From the IMG/VR virus record IMGVR_UViG_3300008448_010404, positions 1 through 64,000 of that record: a DNA stretch of 64,000 nucleotides. One strand, given 5' to 3'. Below the pieces are notes generated by a model. That model saw only the letters and a list, made by a program, of their open reading frames with translations, was not told the DNA's origin and searched no databases. Source of the DNA: a virus. Positions within the stretch are counted from its first letter, which is position 1. The number at the start of each line of letters is the position of its first letter. The position numbers and the translations under genes were made by a program. Of this stretch, positions 15,920-24,454 are shown piece by piece.

Positions 15920-17542
15920 TCAATTCAATCTAATATTTTCATTTAAAATTGTATTTTCCGCATTTGATAACATTTGGAATATCTCATCAATAGATTGTCC
16001 ACTACCTGTAGATATAGGAATTGGGGGTATAGTTGAAAACGCGTGAACGTGACCTGCTAAATATTCAACAATTTTACGGATTAATTCCATTAACTTATCA
16101 CCTCGAACCATCGGATAAGTTTTTGAGTTAATACTATCTTTAGAACCACTTTTACCAAAACCACCAACAAACATATCTTGGGGTATACCATAAAGAGTGT
16201 CAGATAAAGTTATCTTACCATTGGGTCCGTCAGAATCGTGTGAAATTAAATATAATTTTTGGGCACCTAATGTTCCATATGTCACGTCCTCAGTTGCACT
16301 ATATTTAAAACGATTAATAGTATCAATTTTAGGTTTAATTGGTGCGGTAAAAACGGGTTGACCATTTTTAGTGGTATATATTTTAAAAAACCCTCGTTTT
16401 AGTATAAATTTAGGTGCGGTAATACCAATCATAAATTTACCGAAGTTAGTAATTTCTACAGTTTCTTGAACCGCTTTATTAACATCAGGGTTATCTAATG
16501 AATTAAATTTAGTTCCTGTTTCATAAGTTAATTTAGATGGTGTTACAATTAATGGATATAAATTTTCAGGTAAAACGTTTTGTGGATTTTTAACAGGATA
16601 CGGATAATCTTTAAATTGATTTAACACCCCATTAATAAATGCGTTAATAATTGTTTTACATTCGTCAAAAGATTTAGATTGGAATTTAATAGATTCTAAA
16701 GGACCTGTAAAGTTAGTTCCTGACGACAATGATTTAATCGTACTAATTTTAAAATTTTTAGTGTTTACCATTTCAGATGGAATAACATTATATAATCCAA
16801 CATCACCGGTGAACGAATCTTGGGTGTTATCTAAATTATTAATATTCCAAACTATCATTTTTTTAACCACCTGAACTTGGGTTATCAATCTAACCTGAGT
16901 TTCAGAATCTGTCTCTTCTTTTTTCTGAGTAAATCTACTCAATTGTAAAAAGGCTCTATTAGTATTACCAACCGGTAATACATTTTTTTGTAATGTTTTA
17001 ACTTTTCCAGCTCTAAGTAAAACATCATTATCTTTAATAATAATATCCGCAGTCCCACGACCCAAAATCGCATTATCTCTTGGTTCAGGAAAAACTCCTT
17101 GACTTTGAGCTTTTTTATATGTGTTATCTTTATTTTTTATTGAAACACTATCTTTAATCAAATCACCTGATGCTAGATTTTTTTTAGATGCTTGGAAATA
17201 CTCAAATCCAATAGTCATTGGTGATGATATTGGTCCGGGAATATAAAATTGATTCTGTAGTGGATAGTTTTTATTTTGATAAATTATATGAACATATTCA
17301 TTTTTAAGTGGTGTAATGTTTAATGAATAAGGTAATAACGGTAGGAACAATACAGGGTCTTTAGATGTCCATGGGTCTTTTAATTCATCCCAACCAACAA
17401 TTGATTGGATAATATCAGAATAGTTTTTTGTTTCAGGAACTACACGAAGTCTACCTAACATCATAGGGTCTTCATTATCTAAAACAATACCTGGAAATAT
17501 TATTTGACTTAATAACGATTTATCTAAATTACTTTCTTCCAT
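15920..17542 (-). CDS. Baseplate hub/spike-like protein with gp5-type OB-fold start
   Basis: A 540-residue protein. The N-terminus IIFPGIVLDNEDPMMLGRLRVV (about 14-35) has the signature of the gp5/VgrG OB-fold (GxVxDNxDPxxxGRxRV). This is followed by a region with NEYVHIIYQNKNYPLQNQFYIPGP, as in hub proteins of T4-like phages. The C-terminus has MELIRKIVEYLAGHVHAFSTIPPIP, a helix plus GHVH segment typical of such baseplate proteins. No lysozyme domain is visible, unlike T4 gp5. It overlaps the 17529-17744 gene by 14 nt, so it belongs to the same operon. The specific hub assignment is inferred from the OB motif. Confidence 0.75.
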   Translation of the reverse strand: MEESNLDKSLLSQIIFPGIVLDNEDPMMLGRLRVVPETKNYSDIIQSIVGWDELKDPWTSKDPVLFLPLLPYSLNITPLKNEYVHIIYQNKNYPLQNQFYIPGPISSPMTIGFEYFQASKKNLASGDLIKDSVSIKNKDNTYKKAQSQGVFPEPRDNAILGRGTADIIIKDNDVLLRAGKVKTLQKNVLPVGNTNRAFLQLSRFTQKKEETDSETQVRLITQVQVVKKMIVWNINNLDNTQDSFTGDVGLYNVIPSEMVNTKNFKISTIKSLSSGTNFTGPLESIKFQSKSFDECKTIINAFINGVLNQFKDYPYPVKNPQNVLPENLYPLIVTPSKLTYETGTKFNSLDNPDVNKAVQETVEITNFGKFMIGITAPKFILKRGFFKIYTTKNGQPVFTAPIKPKIDTINRFKYSATEDVTYGTLGAQKLYLISHDSDGPNGKITLSDTLYGIPQDMFVGGFGKSGSKDSINSKTYPMVRGDKLMELIRKIVEYLAGHVHAFSTIPPIPISTGSGQSIDEIFQMLSNAENTILNENIRLN

Positions 17543-17744
17543 TTCGACTATTATATTCTTTTAATACTTTATTATATAATTCTTCTAAATTATCCAAATG
17601 ATGTGTCATATCAATTAAAGTTTGTTTAACCGTTTCAAAATCTTTATTAATGGTATCCATCGCTAATATTAAATCATTGTTAGAATGTGTTGATGGACTT
17701 TCAACAACATCCATGGTTTTTTTTGTTATTTCTTCTTTAGTCAT
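17529..17744 (-). CDS. Small coiled-coil protein (71 aa)
   Basis: A 71-residue protein, almost certainly helical (MTKEEITKKTMDVVES, then a long heptad-like segment DTINKDFETVKQTLIDMTHHLDNLEELYNKVLKEY). The open frame extends further upstream, but ATG 17744 just after the preceding stop at 17746 is the natural start. It overlaps the baseplate-like gene by 14 nt, so the two are translationally coupled. A small assembly chaperone or tail component is plausible. Confidence 0.75.
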   Translation of the reverse strand: MTKEEITKKTMDVVESPSTHSNNDLILAMDTINKDFETVKQTLIDMTHHLDNLEELYNKVLKEYNSRNGRK

Positions 17745-17745
17745 A

Positions 17746-19680
17746 TTACATAGATTTACCTGAACCCATTGCCGGTATTGTAACACCAGCCGGTGTCATT
17801 GTTAATGGAGGTATCGCAATTGAAACTTTACCATTTTCAGCCATTTCAAGTGCTTGTGCTTTCATTGATGAAAACATACTTAAAACCGCTAAATTTGGAC
17901 TACCATCCGGCATAGGACCTGTTGGTATCCCTATTTTTTGTAGTTCAGTTATTGTCCCAATAAAAGCTCTTGTTTCTGAAAACCCATCTAATAATTGTGA
18001 CCCAAATAATAATGGTAGGGGTAATGTTCCCCACCCCGTGGCGGCTATTTTGAGTAACCATAATATTTCATCAACAACACTTTTACATTCCCTCCAATCA
18101 GTTATAAACTGACCAATGGTAATTAATAATTGAATTAATTTCAATATCATTATAACATATTTATTAACAGATTCTTTTACTAAATCAGTAATAACATTTT
18201 GAATTAAATTTCTGATATCTCGTTTTATTTCATCAAATAATGTTTTAATAAAAATACCGGCAATTTTTGAAATAACATTTTTGAAAAAACTTTTAAATCT
18301 TTTAACAAAATCAAAAAATGATTCGATAGTTTCCATAACCGATTTACCAATAGCCTTTAACATAATTGCCAACGGTAGTAAAATTTTTGGTGAAAACAAT
18401 GAAAACGCCAATCCCTTTACTAAATTTTTAACAAAATCTAAATTTAATTCTAAATCAATATTTCCTTCAAGACCAAGACCATTCCAATTAGGGTCTTGAA
18501 CCATATTATCAGTTATTTTATCAGCGGCATTAATTTCATTATTATCACCTTCAACCCTCATAACTTCATTTAATAATTCAAATGCTAAGTCAGCATTAAC
18601 AGGAACCTCAACGTCACCACAAGTTTCAAATTTTGTAACACGGTTTCTAATATTACTCACACGTTCCTCAATTTTTCTTAAATCAACGTCAGTTAATTCA
18701 AAAAATGAATTATCACTATCATCAGATTCTGAGAGTTTTGAAATACCACTAACATCTATTGTTTTTCTATTATCAAAACAAAGTCCTAAAATCCTTTGTA
18801 TGATAGCCATAACTTTACTTTGTTCCTCAACTTCATTAATACCAACATCGGCTTTAATTGAAATAACCCCTAACATTGCCTCTAAAACCCAAGCTAAAGT
18901 TGTATTAAAATCAACAACTTTTATTGTTTTATAATAATCAACAATAAATTCACTAACATTATTTAATTTACCTAACGTCATTCTTTGTGGTAATGTTACT
19001 TTATAGAAATTACCTGTCTCACCTAAGTCATTTGTTTCCGTATATTGGATATCAAATAATGGTTGACCTGAACGTCCTAAATATATCTGACCATTATCAG
19101 TATAGTAACTATTATCACTTTGTATTAACCTATATAATTCTTTATTCATTGAAAATGGGTAATTTTGAATAACAACAGGTTTTTTTTCGTATAGTGGCTT
19201 ACCTTTATCAGAATTTGGGTCTTTTTTTAATAAAGAACCTAAATCAATTGATTTTACTTTAATATAAATAACCGTTCCATTTGGGACAGGAACATTTGGT
19301 GCGTTATATGACTGTTGTTGGTCACAACCCACAACTGACAAACATTCATTCATTAAAATCTCAGCAATCTTAGGTTCAATCTTACGTAAAGTTCTAATCA
19401 ATATTTTTTTAATATATTTTATTGAGTTAGACCCTTTACCACCAGTGATTTTATTGATATCTAATAATTGGTCAAATTGGTTTTTTAATTGTTTTTGGTA
19501 TTTGTTTGTTTTATCTTGAATACTTTTTAATGATTGTGCAGCATTCTCTTTGGTGTTTTCAAAAGAGTCTCCGGCCTGTCTTTTAATATTATCATAATCA
19601 CTTTTTAAGTTAGTATATGATTTGACTGCATTTATTTTTTCTTGAGCTTCTTTATAACCCTCTTGAACACTAATTGCCAT
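17746..19680 (-). CDS. Large baseplate-associated-like protein
   Basis: A 644-residue protein. The first 80 residues are a helical coiled-coil (KINAVKSYTNLKSDYDNIKRQ, then LKSIQDKTNKYQKQLKNQFDQLL). Residues about 425-590 are a run of hydrophobic helices (LAFSLFSPKILLPLAIMLKAI, then VIMILKLIQLLITIGQFI, then LLKIAATGWGTLPLPLLFG) that look membrane-active. The C-terminus is Pro/Gly/Met-rich (SIAIPPLTMTPAGVTIPAMGSG), resembling the tail-tip C-terminus of baseplate hub proteins in related phages. No family is named with certainty; it could be a hub or a membrane-contacting component. It is operonic with the 71-residue and OB-fold proteins. Confidence 0.7.
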   Translation of the reverse strand: MAISVQEGYKEAQEKINAVKSYTNLKSDYDNIKRQAGDSFENTKENAAQSLKSIQDKTNKYQKQLKNQFDQLLDINKITGGKGSNSIKYIKKILIRTLRKIEPKIAEILMNECLSVVGCDQQQSYNAPNVPVPNGTVIYIKVKSIDLGSLLKKDPNSDKGKPLYEKKPVVIQNYPFSMNKELYRLIQSDNSYYTDNGQIYLGRSGQPLFDIQYTETNDLGETGNFYKVTLPQRMTLGKLNNVSEFIVDYYKTIKVVDFNTTLAWVLEAMLGVISIKADVGINEVEEQSKVMAIIQRILGLCFDNRKTIDVSGISKLSESDDSDNSFFELTDVDLRKIEERVSNIRNRVTKFETCGDVEVPVNADLAFELLNEVMRVEGDNNEINAADKITDNMVQDPNWNGLGLEGNIDLELNLDFVKNLVKGLAFSLFSPKILLPLAIMLKAIGKSVMETIESFFDFVKRFKSFFKNVISKIAGIFIKTLFDEIKRDIRNLIQNVITDLVKESVNKYVIMILKLIQLLITIGQFITDWRECKSVVDEILWLLKIAATGWGTLPLPLLFGSQLLDGFSETRAFIGTITELQKIGIPTGPMPDGSPNLAVLSMFSSMKAQALEMAENGKVSIAIPPLTMTPAGVTIPAMGSGKSM

Positions 19681-19681
19681 A

Positions 19682-20059
19682 TTATTTTAATTTGTAAGAA
19701 CCTTTAGTTGTGTCGGTATCTTTTTCCAAAAGATTTTTAATAATATCATCATCCATATCAATATCTGAGATAGTGAAATTATCACTATTTGATGTGTTAT
19801 TAGTTTTTTCCCAAATACTTGATTGTAATTTAGATAATGACAATTTTTTCTCAACACATTCGTTTATTATTTTTTGTTGTTTCTCAATGATAGGACCAAT
19901 TAAAGTCATATCTTCAACTTCTTTCATTAAAGACAACATTTTATTTTGAATTCTGATGGCGGTATTTCTTTGTTCTACAAGTTCATTGTAGATTTCTTGC
20001 ATTAACGATAAGATTGAGTCTTTAGTTAAATTAATTTCTTTTTTTGCCGGTCTTCCCAT
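19682..20059 (-). CDS. Small helical protein with GRPAKK N-terminus
   Basis: A 125-residue protein starting MGRPAKKEIN, a basic segment resembling an AT-hook core (GRP flanked by Lys), then a long helix (DSILSLMQEIYNELVEQRNTAIRIQNKML...EKQQKIINECVEKKLSLSKLQSSIWEKT) and an acidic tail (DIDMDDDIIKNLLEKD). It lies directly upstream of the 644-residue tail protein, 1 nt apart. The same kind of basic start (GRKPT, GRGRKPS) appears in the sigma factor and the PhoH protein nearby. Function is unknown. Confidence 0.7.
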   Translation of the reverse strand: MGRPAKKEINLTKDSILSLMQEIYNELVEQRNTAIRIQNKMLSLMKEVEDMTLIGPIIEKQQKIINECVEKKLSLSKLQSSIWEKTNNTSNSDNFTISDIDMDDDIIKNLLEKDTDTTKGSYKLK

Positions 20060-20064
20060 AATAA

Positions 20065-20072
20065 TATAAATA
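20065..20072 (-). promoter_or_regulatory. TATTTATA motif (19682-20059 gene)
   Basis: On the minus strand TATTTATA ends only 5 nt before ATG 20059, closer than elsewhere. If it acts as a promoter the transcript would be essentially leaderless. Confidence 0.4.
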
Positions 20073-20073
20073 T

Positions 20074-20820
20074 TTATTTAACCATTTTTTCAATAAGTGA
20101 AAAATATATCGTTTTATATTTTTTCATTGAACTTCTAATTTCTTTTGTTGATAAATTAGTCATTTCACGTAATGATAGTAATACAACATTTTTATTAAAT
20201 TTGTTGTTATCATTACCTATAAAAACGTCATTGTAATTATCAAATAATTCGTATAACGCATGTCCTAACTTAATTTCATTCTCAGACAAATTACTGTTTT
20301 TTAAAAATTCGTCTAACTCCAATAAAAATCCTGCAATAATTGTTGTTGCGTCTATTGAATCATTTTCAATATTGTATGAGAAATCGTTACTATTTTCTAA
20401 ATCATACGATATATCTTCATACGATATTTTTCGATTAGTTTCTTTTTGGTCTTTAATTATTTGTCCCATCAAATAATTTTTACAGATGGTCCCAAAATAA
20501 GAATAGGCCTTCTTTTCTTTTGAAGGTTTAAACTTATCAATTTTGGTCATTAAAAAGGAGTGTGTATCTATATGTATTTCATAGAAATCCATATCTTTTC
20601 TGTATAATTTATATCTTCTAATAATTGAAGATATCATCTTATCTAAAGGTTTACGTAAAAAGTTGTTGTAAATTTTATTCTTTTCTTCAAATGAATTAGC
20701 GGTTAGATAATCTATAACCGCTAATTCTTCTCTCACATCAAAATAATTTTCTTGTGTTGGTTTTCTACCTTTCTTTTTTAACTCCGTACTTGTTTCATTA
20801 ATTGTTTCATTAGTACTCAT
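20074..20820 (-). CDS. Late-transcription sigma factor, T4 gp55-like
   Basis: A 248-residue protein that would direct host RNA polymerase to phage late promoters. It has the arrangement of T4/cyanophage gp55: NYFDVREELAVIDYL (25-39), then KNKIYNNFLRKPLDKMISSIIRRYK (about 47-71) and DTHSFLMTKIDKFKPSKEKKAYSYFGTICKNYLM (85-118), which covers sigma region 2 with its SYF-T-KN motif. After that the helical C-terminus is divergent. Sigma region 4 is not recognisable, as in gp55. Its ATG shares one base with the preceding gene's stop (TAATG), so it is coupled to the glycosyltransferase operon. The recurrent TATTTATA motif could be its target. Confidence 0.9.
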   Translation of the reverse strand: MSTNETINETSTELKKKGRKPTQENYFDVREELAVIDYLTANSFEEKNKIYNNFLRKPLDKMISSIIRRYKLYRKDMDFYEIHIDTHSFLMTKIDKFKPSKEKKAYSYFGTICKNYLMGQIIKDQKETNRKISYEDISYDLENSNDFSYNIENDSIDATTIIAGFLLELDEFLKNSNLSENEIKLGHALYELFDNYNDVFIGNDNNKFNKNVVLLSLREMTNLSTKEIRSSMKKYKTIYFSLIEKMVK

Positions 20821-21623
20821 TAAACTTCTTGGGGTTCATATTTTATGGCTCTGTCGTTAATAAAGAAATATTCTTTTTTAGCCGAATCAACCCAAAATTT
20901 TACCTCACCATCAGTTAAAACTTCTTCACCATTTTTATAATTCCAAAAAATAGAACCTTCACGTAAGTTAGTATGTTTGTAACCAATTTTAGGTATTGAC
21001 ATAATTTTAAGTGAATTATAAGTCAATCTCAAAAATAACTCATATCCAAATGTTAATTTCATTGACGGTTTAATTAATCCAGCGTCAATAAATTTTTGTT
21101 TTTTAATTACCATACCTGACGGTTGGAAATTTTGATAAGTTTGTAATGTTTCATTAGTCAAAATACCCATTTCACTACTGAAATTTGCTGCAAATGTTGC
21201 TTCATTTGTAAATCCCGCAAATAACTCCTTATCTGTTGTGTCCACAACAATTGGTAAGAAAGCATCATAATCAGGATATGATTCTGTGTATAATTTTACA
21301 TTTTTAAACCAAATTGATGAATATTCATCATCAAACTCAAATAAAGAAACCCATTCTGATTTTGATGAACGAACACCATAATTAACTTGTGATGCGTAAT
21401 TAGGTTCTTTAGTCCATTCATGTTTCACAACATTAATATCACCAAAATCGTAACCATTTAAATACTCAACTAAACTAGTTTCATTTGTATGAACAATTAC
21501 TAATTCATTAATACCCAATTTTTGATTTTTAATTGATTGGATTGCTTTATTAAAATAATCATCAAAATTTAATGTTTTAGATGATTTAATTGGTAAGATT
21601 ACTGATACATTTAATTTTTCCAT
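20820..21623 (-). CDS. GT2-type glycosyltransferase
   Basis: A 267-residue single-domain GT-A glycosyltransferase. The N-terminus VSVILPIKSSK followed by INELVIVHTNE is the nucleotide-binding Rossmann part. The region NYASQVNYGVRSSKSEWVSLFEFDDEYS (about 77-104) holds the expected Asn/Gly-rich helix and a DxD-like FDD for the metal-sugar-nucleotide. It is cytosolic, with no membrane segment. It lies at the promoter-distal end of the sugar island, coupled to the sigma factor. Donor and acceptor are unknown. Confidence 0.85.
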   Translation of the reverse strand: MEKLNVSVILPIKSSKTLNFDDYFNKAIQSIKNQKLGINELVIVHTNETSLVEYLNGYDFGDINVVKHEWTKEPNYASQVNYGVRSSKSEWVSLFEFDDEYSSIWFKNVKLYTESYPDYDAFLPIVVDTTDKELFAGFTNEATFAANFSSEMGILTNETLQTYQNFQPSGMVIKKQKFIDAGLIKPSMKLTFGYELFLRLTYNSLKIMSIPKIGYKHTNLREGSIFWNYKNGEEVLTDGEVKFWVDSAKKEYFFINDRAIKYEPQEV

Positions 21624-21625
21624 AA

Positions 21626-22687
21626 TTATTCTTCGATTGTTTGTAGTTTAGAGATTTGTTCTTCAAATGATTTTAAACGAACTGAAAAATATTCGTCAAA
21701 TAAAGACAATGCTTGTTTTTCAAAATTTTCTTTTGTTGGTAAAGAATCCACAGTTGTTTTTATTTTACCATTAAATTCCTCACTAATATTATCTTCTAAC
21801 CAATTTTGTAAATGGTCAGCAATAACATCAACAATGTGTGATTTGTTATTAACCCAAATACCGTTATCTTCATTCATCCATGTTGGTAATACATTTGGTA
21901 CTAAACCAATTACTGGTATGTTAGACTTCATTGATTCTAATGGAAACGTTCCGTATGAACTTGTTTCATCAATCCACACTGAAACAAAACCTTCACTAAG
22001 TTTCTCAGCAAATTCAGTGTGAGTTAAACCTCTCATATCTCTTAATGTAACCCATCTATATTGAGGGTATTTTAGATAAAAAGTTTTAATAATATTAACA
22101 GTATCTCGTTGGTCTTTAGAATGGACAGAAATTATTGGTTTTGCTGGTAATTTACTAGGTTTAAAATCCTCAGAAATATATGGTTCTAAAATGTCAAAAC
22201 TAACACTTTTCATAACATTTTTAATATATTCTTTTTGATTTTCCGATGTTGTAATACATTTATAGAATCCAAATTGTGCCCAAGTTTCACCCGGATTTAA
22301 TGTTTCTAACATGTGGTCATAAGATTGACATAGTACAATTTTACCACAAGGTAAATTTTTTATTTGGTCCATAACAAATCCAAATAATTCAGGAACAACT
22401 ATAAAATCATCAGGTGACACTTGTAAATTACTACCCTCAATTGATTGATGAGGTATAGACTCATATTTATCACCTAACCAAGATGAAACACTTGTATAAT
22501 CAGGTCTTTCATGTAAAATGATTGGATTATATCCATTATTCTTTAAAGTTAACACCAATTCATAAATGTAATGTATTGAAGCTTTGGCATTACCTTTAGT
22601 GTCTTGAACAATAAAATAAATTTTTGAATTTTTGTTTTTTAAATTTTCAACAGAAGTTTCAATTTTAGAAATTTGTTCTTGGTTCAT
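21626..22687 (-). CDS. GT-B (GT4-like) glycosyltransferase
   Basis: A 353-residue protein with a GT-B arrangement. The N-terminal half has KIYFIVQDTKGNAKASIHYIYELVLTLKNNGYNPIIL. The C-terminal half has KPIISVHSKDQRDTVNIIKTF and the donor-site helix FVSVWIDETSSYGTFPLESMKSNIPVIG (about 235-262), in which the Glu of PLESMKS occupies the family's catalytic-loop position. It is soluble. It starts 1 nt after the preceding 86-residue gene. Specificity is unknown; GT4 is the closest common family but the match is only general. Confidence 0.85.
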   Translation of the reverse strand: MNQEQISKIETSVENLKNKNSKIYFIVQDTKGNAKASIHYIYELVLTLKNNGYNPIILHERPDYTSVSSWLGDKYESIPHQSIEGSNLQVSPDDFIVVPELFGFVMDQIKNLPCGKIVLCQSYDHMLETLNPGETWAQFGFYKCITTSENQKEYIKNVMKSVSFDILEPYISEDFKPSKLPAKPIISVHSKDQRDTVNIIKTFYLKYPQYRWVTLRDMRGLTHTEFAEKLSEGFVSVWIDETSSYGTFPLESMKSNIPVIGLVPNVLPTWMNEDNGIWVNNKSHIVDVIADHLQNWLEDNISEEFNGKIKTTVDSLPTKENFEKQALSLFDEYFSVRLKSFEEQISKLQTIEE

Positions 22688-22688
22688 A

Positions 22689-22949
22689 CTAATACTTGTT
22701 TATTATTTTTTTATTTATTAGCGTATTAAACGCAATTTTAAAAGGGATTGATAAATTACTACTTTTAGTCCCTAATGTTTCATCAACTTCTTCACTTTCA
22801 GTCATTAAGATTTCCACCATAGTTTTATACATTTCGTATCTAACTAAGTTAACTTGAGTTTCCGCAGAAAGTGTTGTTTTTTCAATATTGACACATTCTT
22901 CTAATTTGTCAATATCTAAATAATAATGTTCGTTTAATACTTTTAACAT
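22689..22949 (-). CDS. Small hypothetical protein (86 aa)
   Basis: An 86-residue protein with a helical pattern (LDIDKLEECVNIEKTTLSAETQVNLVRYEMYKTMVEILM), then a loop and a second helix (SIPFKIAFNTLINKKIINKY). There is no recognised motif. Its start overlaps the end of the HAD-like gene upstream by 7 nt and its end abuts the GT-B gene, so it is part of the operon. Confidence 0.7.
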   Translation of the reverse strand: MLKVLNEHYYLDIDKLEECVNIEKTTLSAETQVNLVRYEMYKTMVEILMTESEEVDETLGTKSSNLSIPFKIAFNTLINKKIINKY

Positions 22950-23560
22950 TTTAATAAGTTATTTAATTTATCATCAAATTCATTTAGTGTTTTTACGGTA
23001 TGTTCAGATTCAATATCTTTATTGTATTCTGTTTCATACTTAACAACTATTTTATTCGACGGATTATCTAATAATAACGCAGGATTTGATGTAAGTAAAA
23101 TATCAACCTCATCCCACATTGAATTTATTGTGATATTACTATAAAATTTTATTTTTTCTAATTGACAAATAAATTTAGAAAGAAAAAAAAGTGTTGCTGG
23201 TTTGGACTTACCAATTTCATCGGAAACTATTAATAAATCATTTTCATCTCTATATTTTAAATAAATTTGTTGTAAATCATTAAATGTTGAATATTCAGAC
23301 GATTGAGCATGTCCAAAAATTTCCATCGCAAATTCTTCATATAAAAATGAATACAATTCTTCATCACTTTGAAATTTGAAATGTTTGTTTAAATCTAAAG
23401 ATGTAACAGGTAAAATCATTTCATATTGAAATTCATTTTCCTCTTCAATACCGTCAGTTTGTGATAAATAAAATTTTTCGTAAGTTTGTTCAACTTTTCC
23501 AATAGTATCTCTTAAAACACCATTAATATCAAATCCGATTCTAAATTTTGGTTTTTCCAT
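22943..23560 (-). CDS. HAD-fold protein with altered nucleophile motif
   Basis: A 205-residue protein whose N-terminus, RIGFDINGVLRDT (7-19), matches HAD motif I (DxDGVLxDT) except that the second Asp, the general acid/base, is Asn. The middle segment LLIVSDEIGKSKPATLFFLSKF (about 110-130) fits motif II/III (Ser, then Lys), and MWDEVDILLTSNPALL fits the acidic motif IV region. It could be a phosphatase with weakened activity or a binding protein derived from one. Phosphatases acting on sugar phosphates are often found near sugar-nucleotide genes, but the next gene upstream is PhoH, so the role is open. Confidence 0.65.
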   Translation of the reverse strand: MEKPKFRIGFDINGVLRDTIGKVEQTYEKFYLSQTDGIEEENEFQYEMILPVTSLDLNKHFKFQSDEELYSFLYEEFAMEIFGHAQSSEYSTFNDLQQIYLKYRDENDLLIVSDEIGKSKPATLFFLSKFICQLEKIKFYSNITINSMWDEVDILLTSNPALLLDNPSNKIVVKYETEYNKDIESEHTVKTLNEFDDKLNNLLKC

Positions 23561-23599
23561 AATACCAATATATTTAGAATAAAAAAATAGTAAACAATA

Positions 23600-24373
23600 T
23601 TATAATTTACCTTTTTTTTCTTCATAATCATCAAACTTCTGTTCAATGATTTTAATGATTTTATTTCTAACTATTTCATCAGGATTATTTAACGATACAC
23701 AACCAAATTCAGGTTCGTCCTCGAACATCTTATAAACAATTTCTAGTGAAGATTCTTTTTTGTTTCTGATGTCTTTTTGTTTAGTATCTCCAAGTATCAC
23801 CATTTTAGAATTATCACCAATTCTTGTTAGTAATGTTTTCATATTATCTAAAGTAATATTTTGACACTCATCCGCAATGATAATTGAATTGTCAATTGAA
23901 CGTCCTCTAATAAATGCCAATGGTTGTATTTTAATAATACCTGATTCCCTTAATTTATTAGTAATTTCCTCTCCAACAATTTTCTCAAAATTATCAATAA
24001 AAGAAATCATAAAAGGTTCTAACTTTTCTTTAATATCACCGGGTAAAAAACCTGTTTCTTCACCCTTTAATTGTGTAACTGATTTAACTAAAATGATTTG
24101 TTTAAATTCGTGATTTTTAACCATTTTAAGAGCTTCAGCACACGCTAAGAAAGTTTTACCTGTCCCAGGTAATCCTGAGACAATGGTAATTTCTTTTTCC
24201 TTAATAGTTTTGATTAATTTTTTTTGAGTTTCATTTTTACATTGAACTCTTACACTTATGTGGTCTAAAAGTTTAGCCGAGTCAAACTCTTTTTTATCAA
24301 CAACTAAAACTTTTGTTGGTAATTTTTCAACCTCAGATGTTGGGGTTGTACTTGGTTTTCTACCTCTACCCAT
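23600..24373 (-). CDS. phoH: PhoH-like ATPase
   Basis: A 257-residue PhoH-family P-loop ATPase, common in phages and linked to RNA metabolism or phosphate stress, though its exact phage role is unsettled. Walker A is SGLPGTGKT (66-74) and Walker B is IIIADECQN (164-172); the PhoH-type segments KGEETGFLPGD, LAFIRGRSID and MVILGDTKQ are present. The first 40 residues are a basic/linker region (GRGRKPSTTPTSE). It starts after a TATTTATT motif at 24391-24398 and is followed by the HAD-like gene. No C-terminal PIN domain is attached. Confidence 0.93.
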   Translation of the reverse strand: MGRGRKPSTTPTSEVEKLPTKVLVVDKKEFDSAKLLDHISVRVQCKNETQKKLIKTIKEKEITIVSGLPGTGKTFLACAEALKMVKNHEFKQIILVKSVTQLKGEETGFLPGDIKEKLEPFMISFIDNFEKIVGEEITNKLRESGIIKIQPLAFIRGRSIDNSIIIADECQNITLDNMKTLLTRIGDNSKMVILGDTKQKDIRNKKESSLEIVYKMFEDEPEFGCVSLNNPDEIVRNKIIKIIEQKFDDYEEKKGKL

Positions 24374-24390
24374 ATATTTTTTTTTATACT

Positions 24391-24398
24391 AATAAATA
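24391..24398 (-). promoter_or_regulatory. TATTTATT motif (phoH)
   Basis: On the minus strand TATTTATT ends 17 nt before ATG 24373 in the 81-bp gap between the epimerase and phoH. Confidence 0.5.
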
Positions 24399-24454
24399 TA
24401 ACATATATTAAGAATACAACAAGTATTTAAAATCATCAATAATTTTTAAATTAC

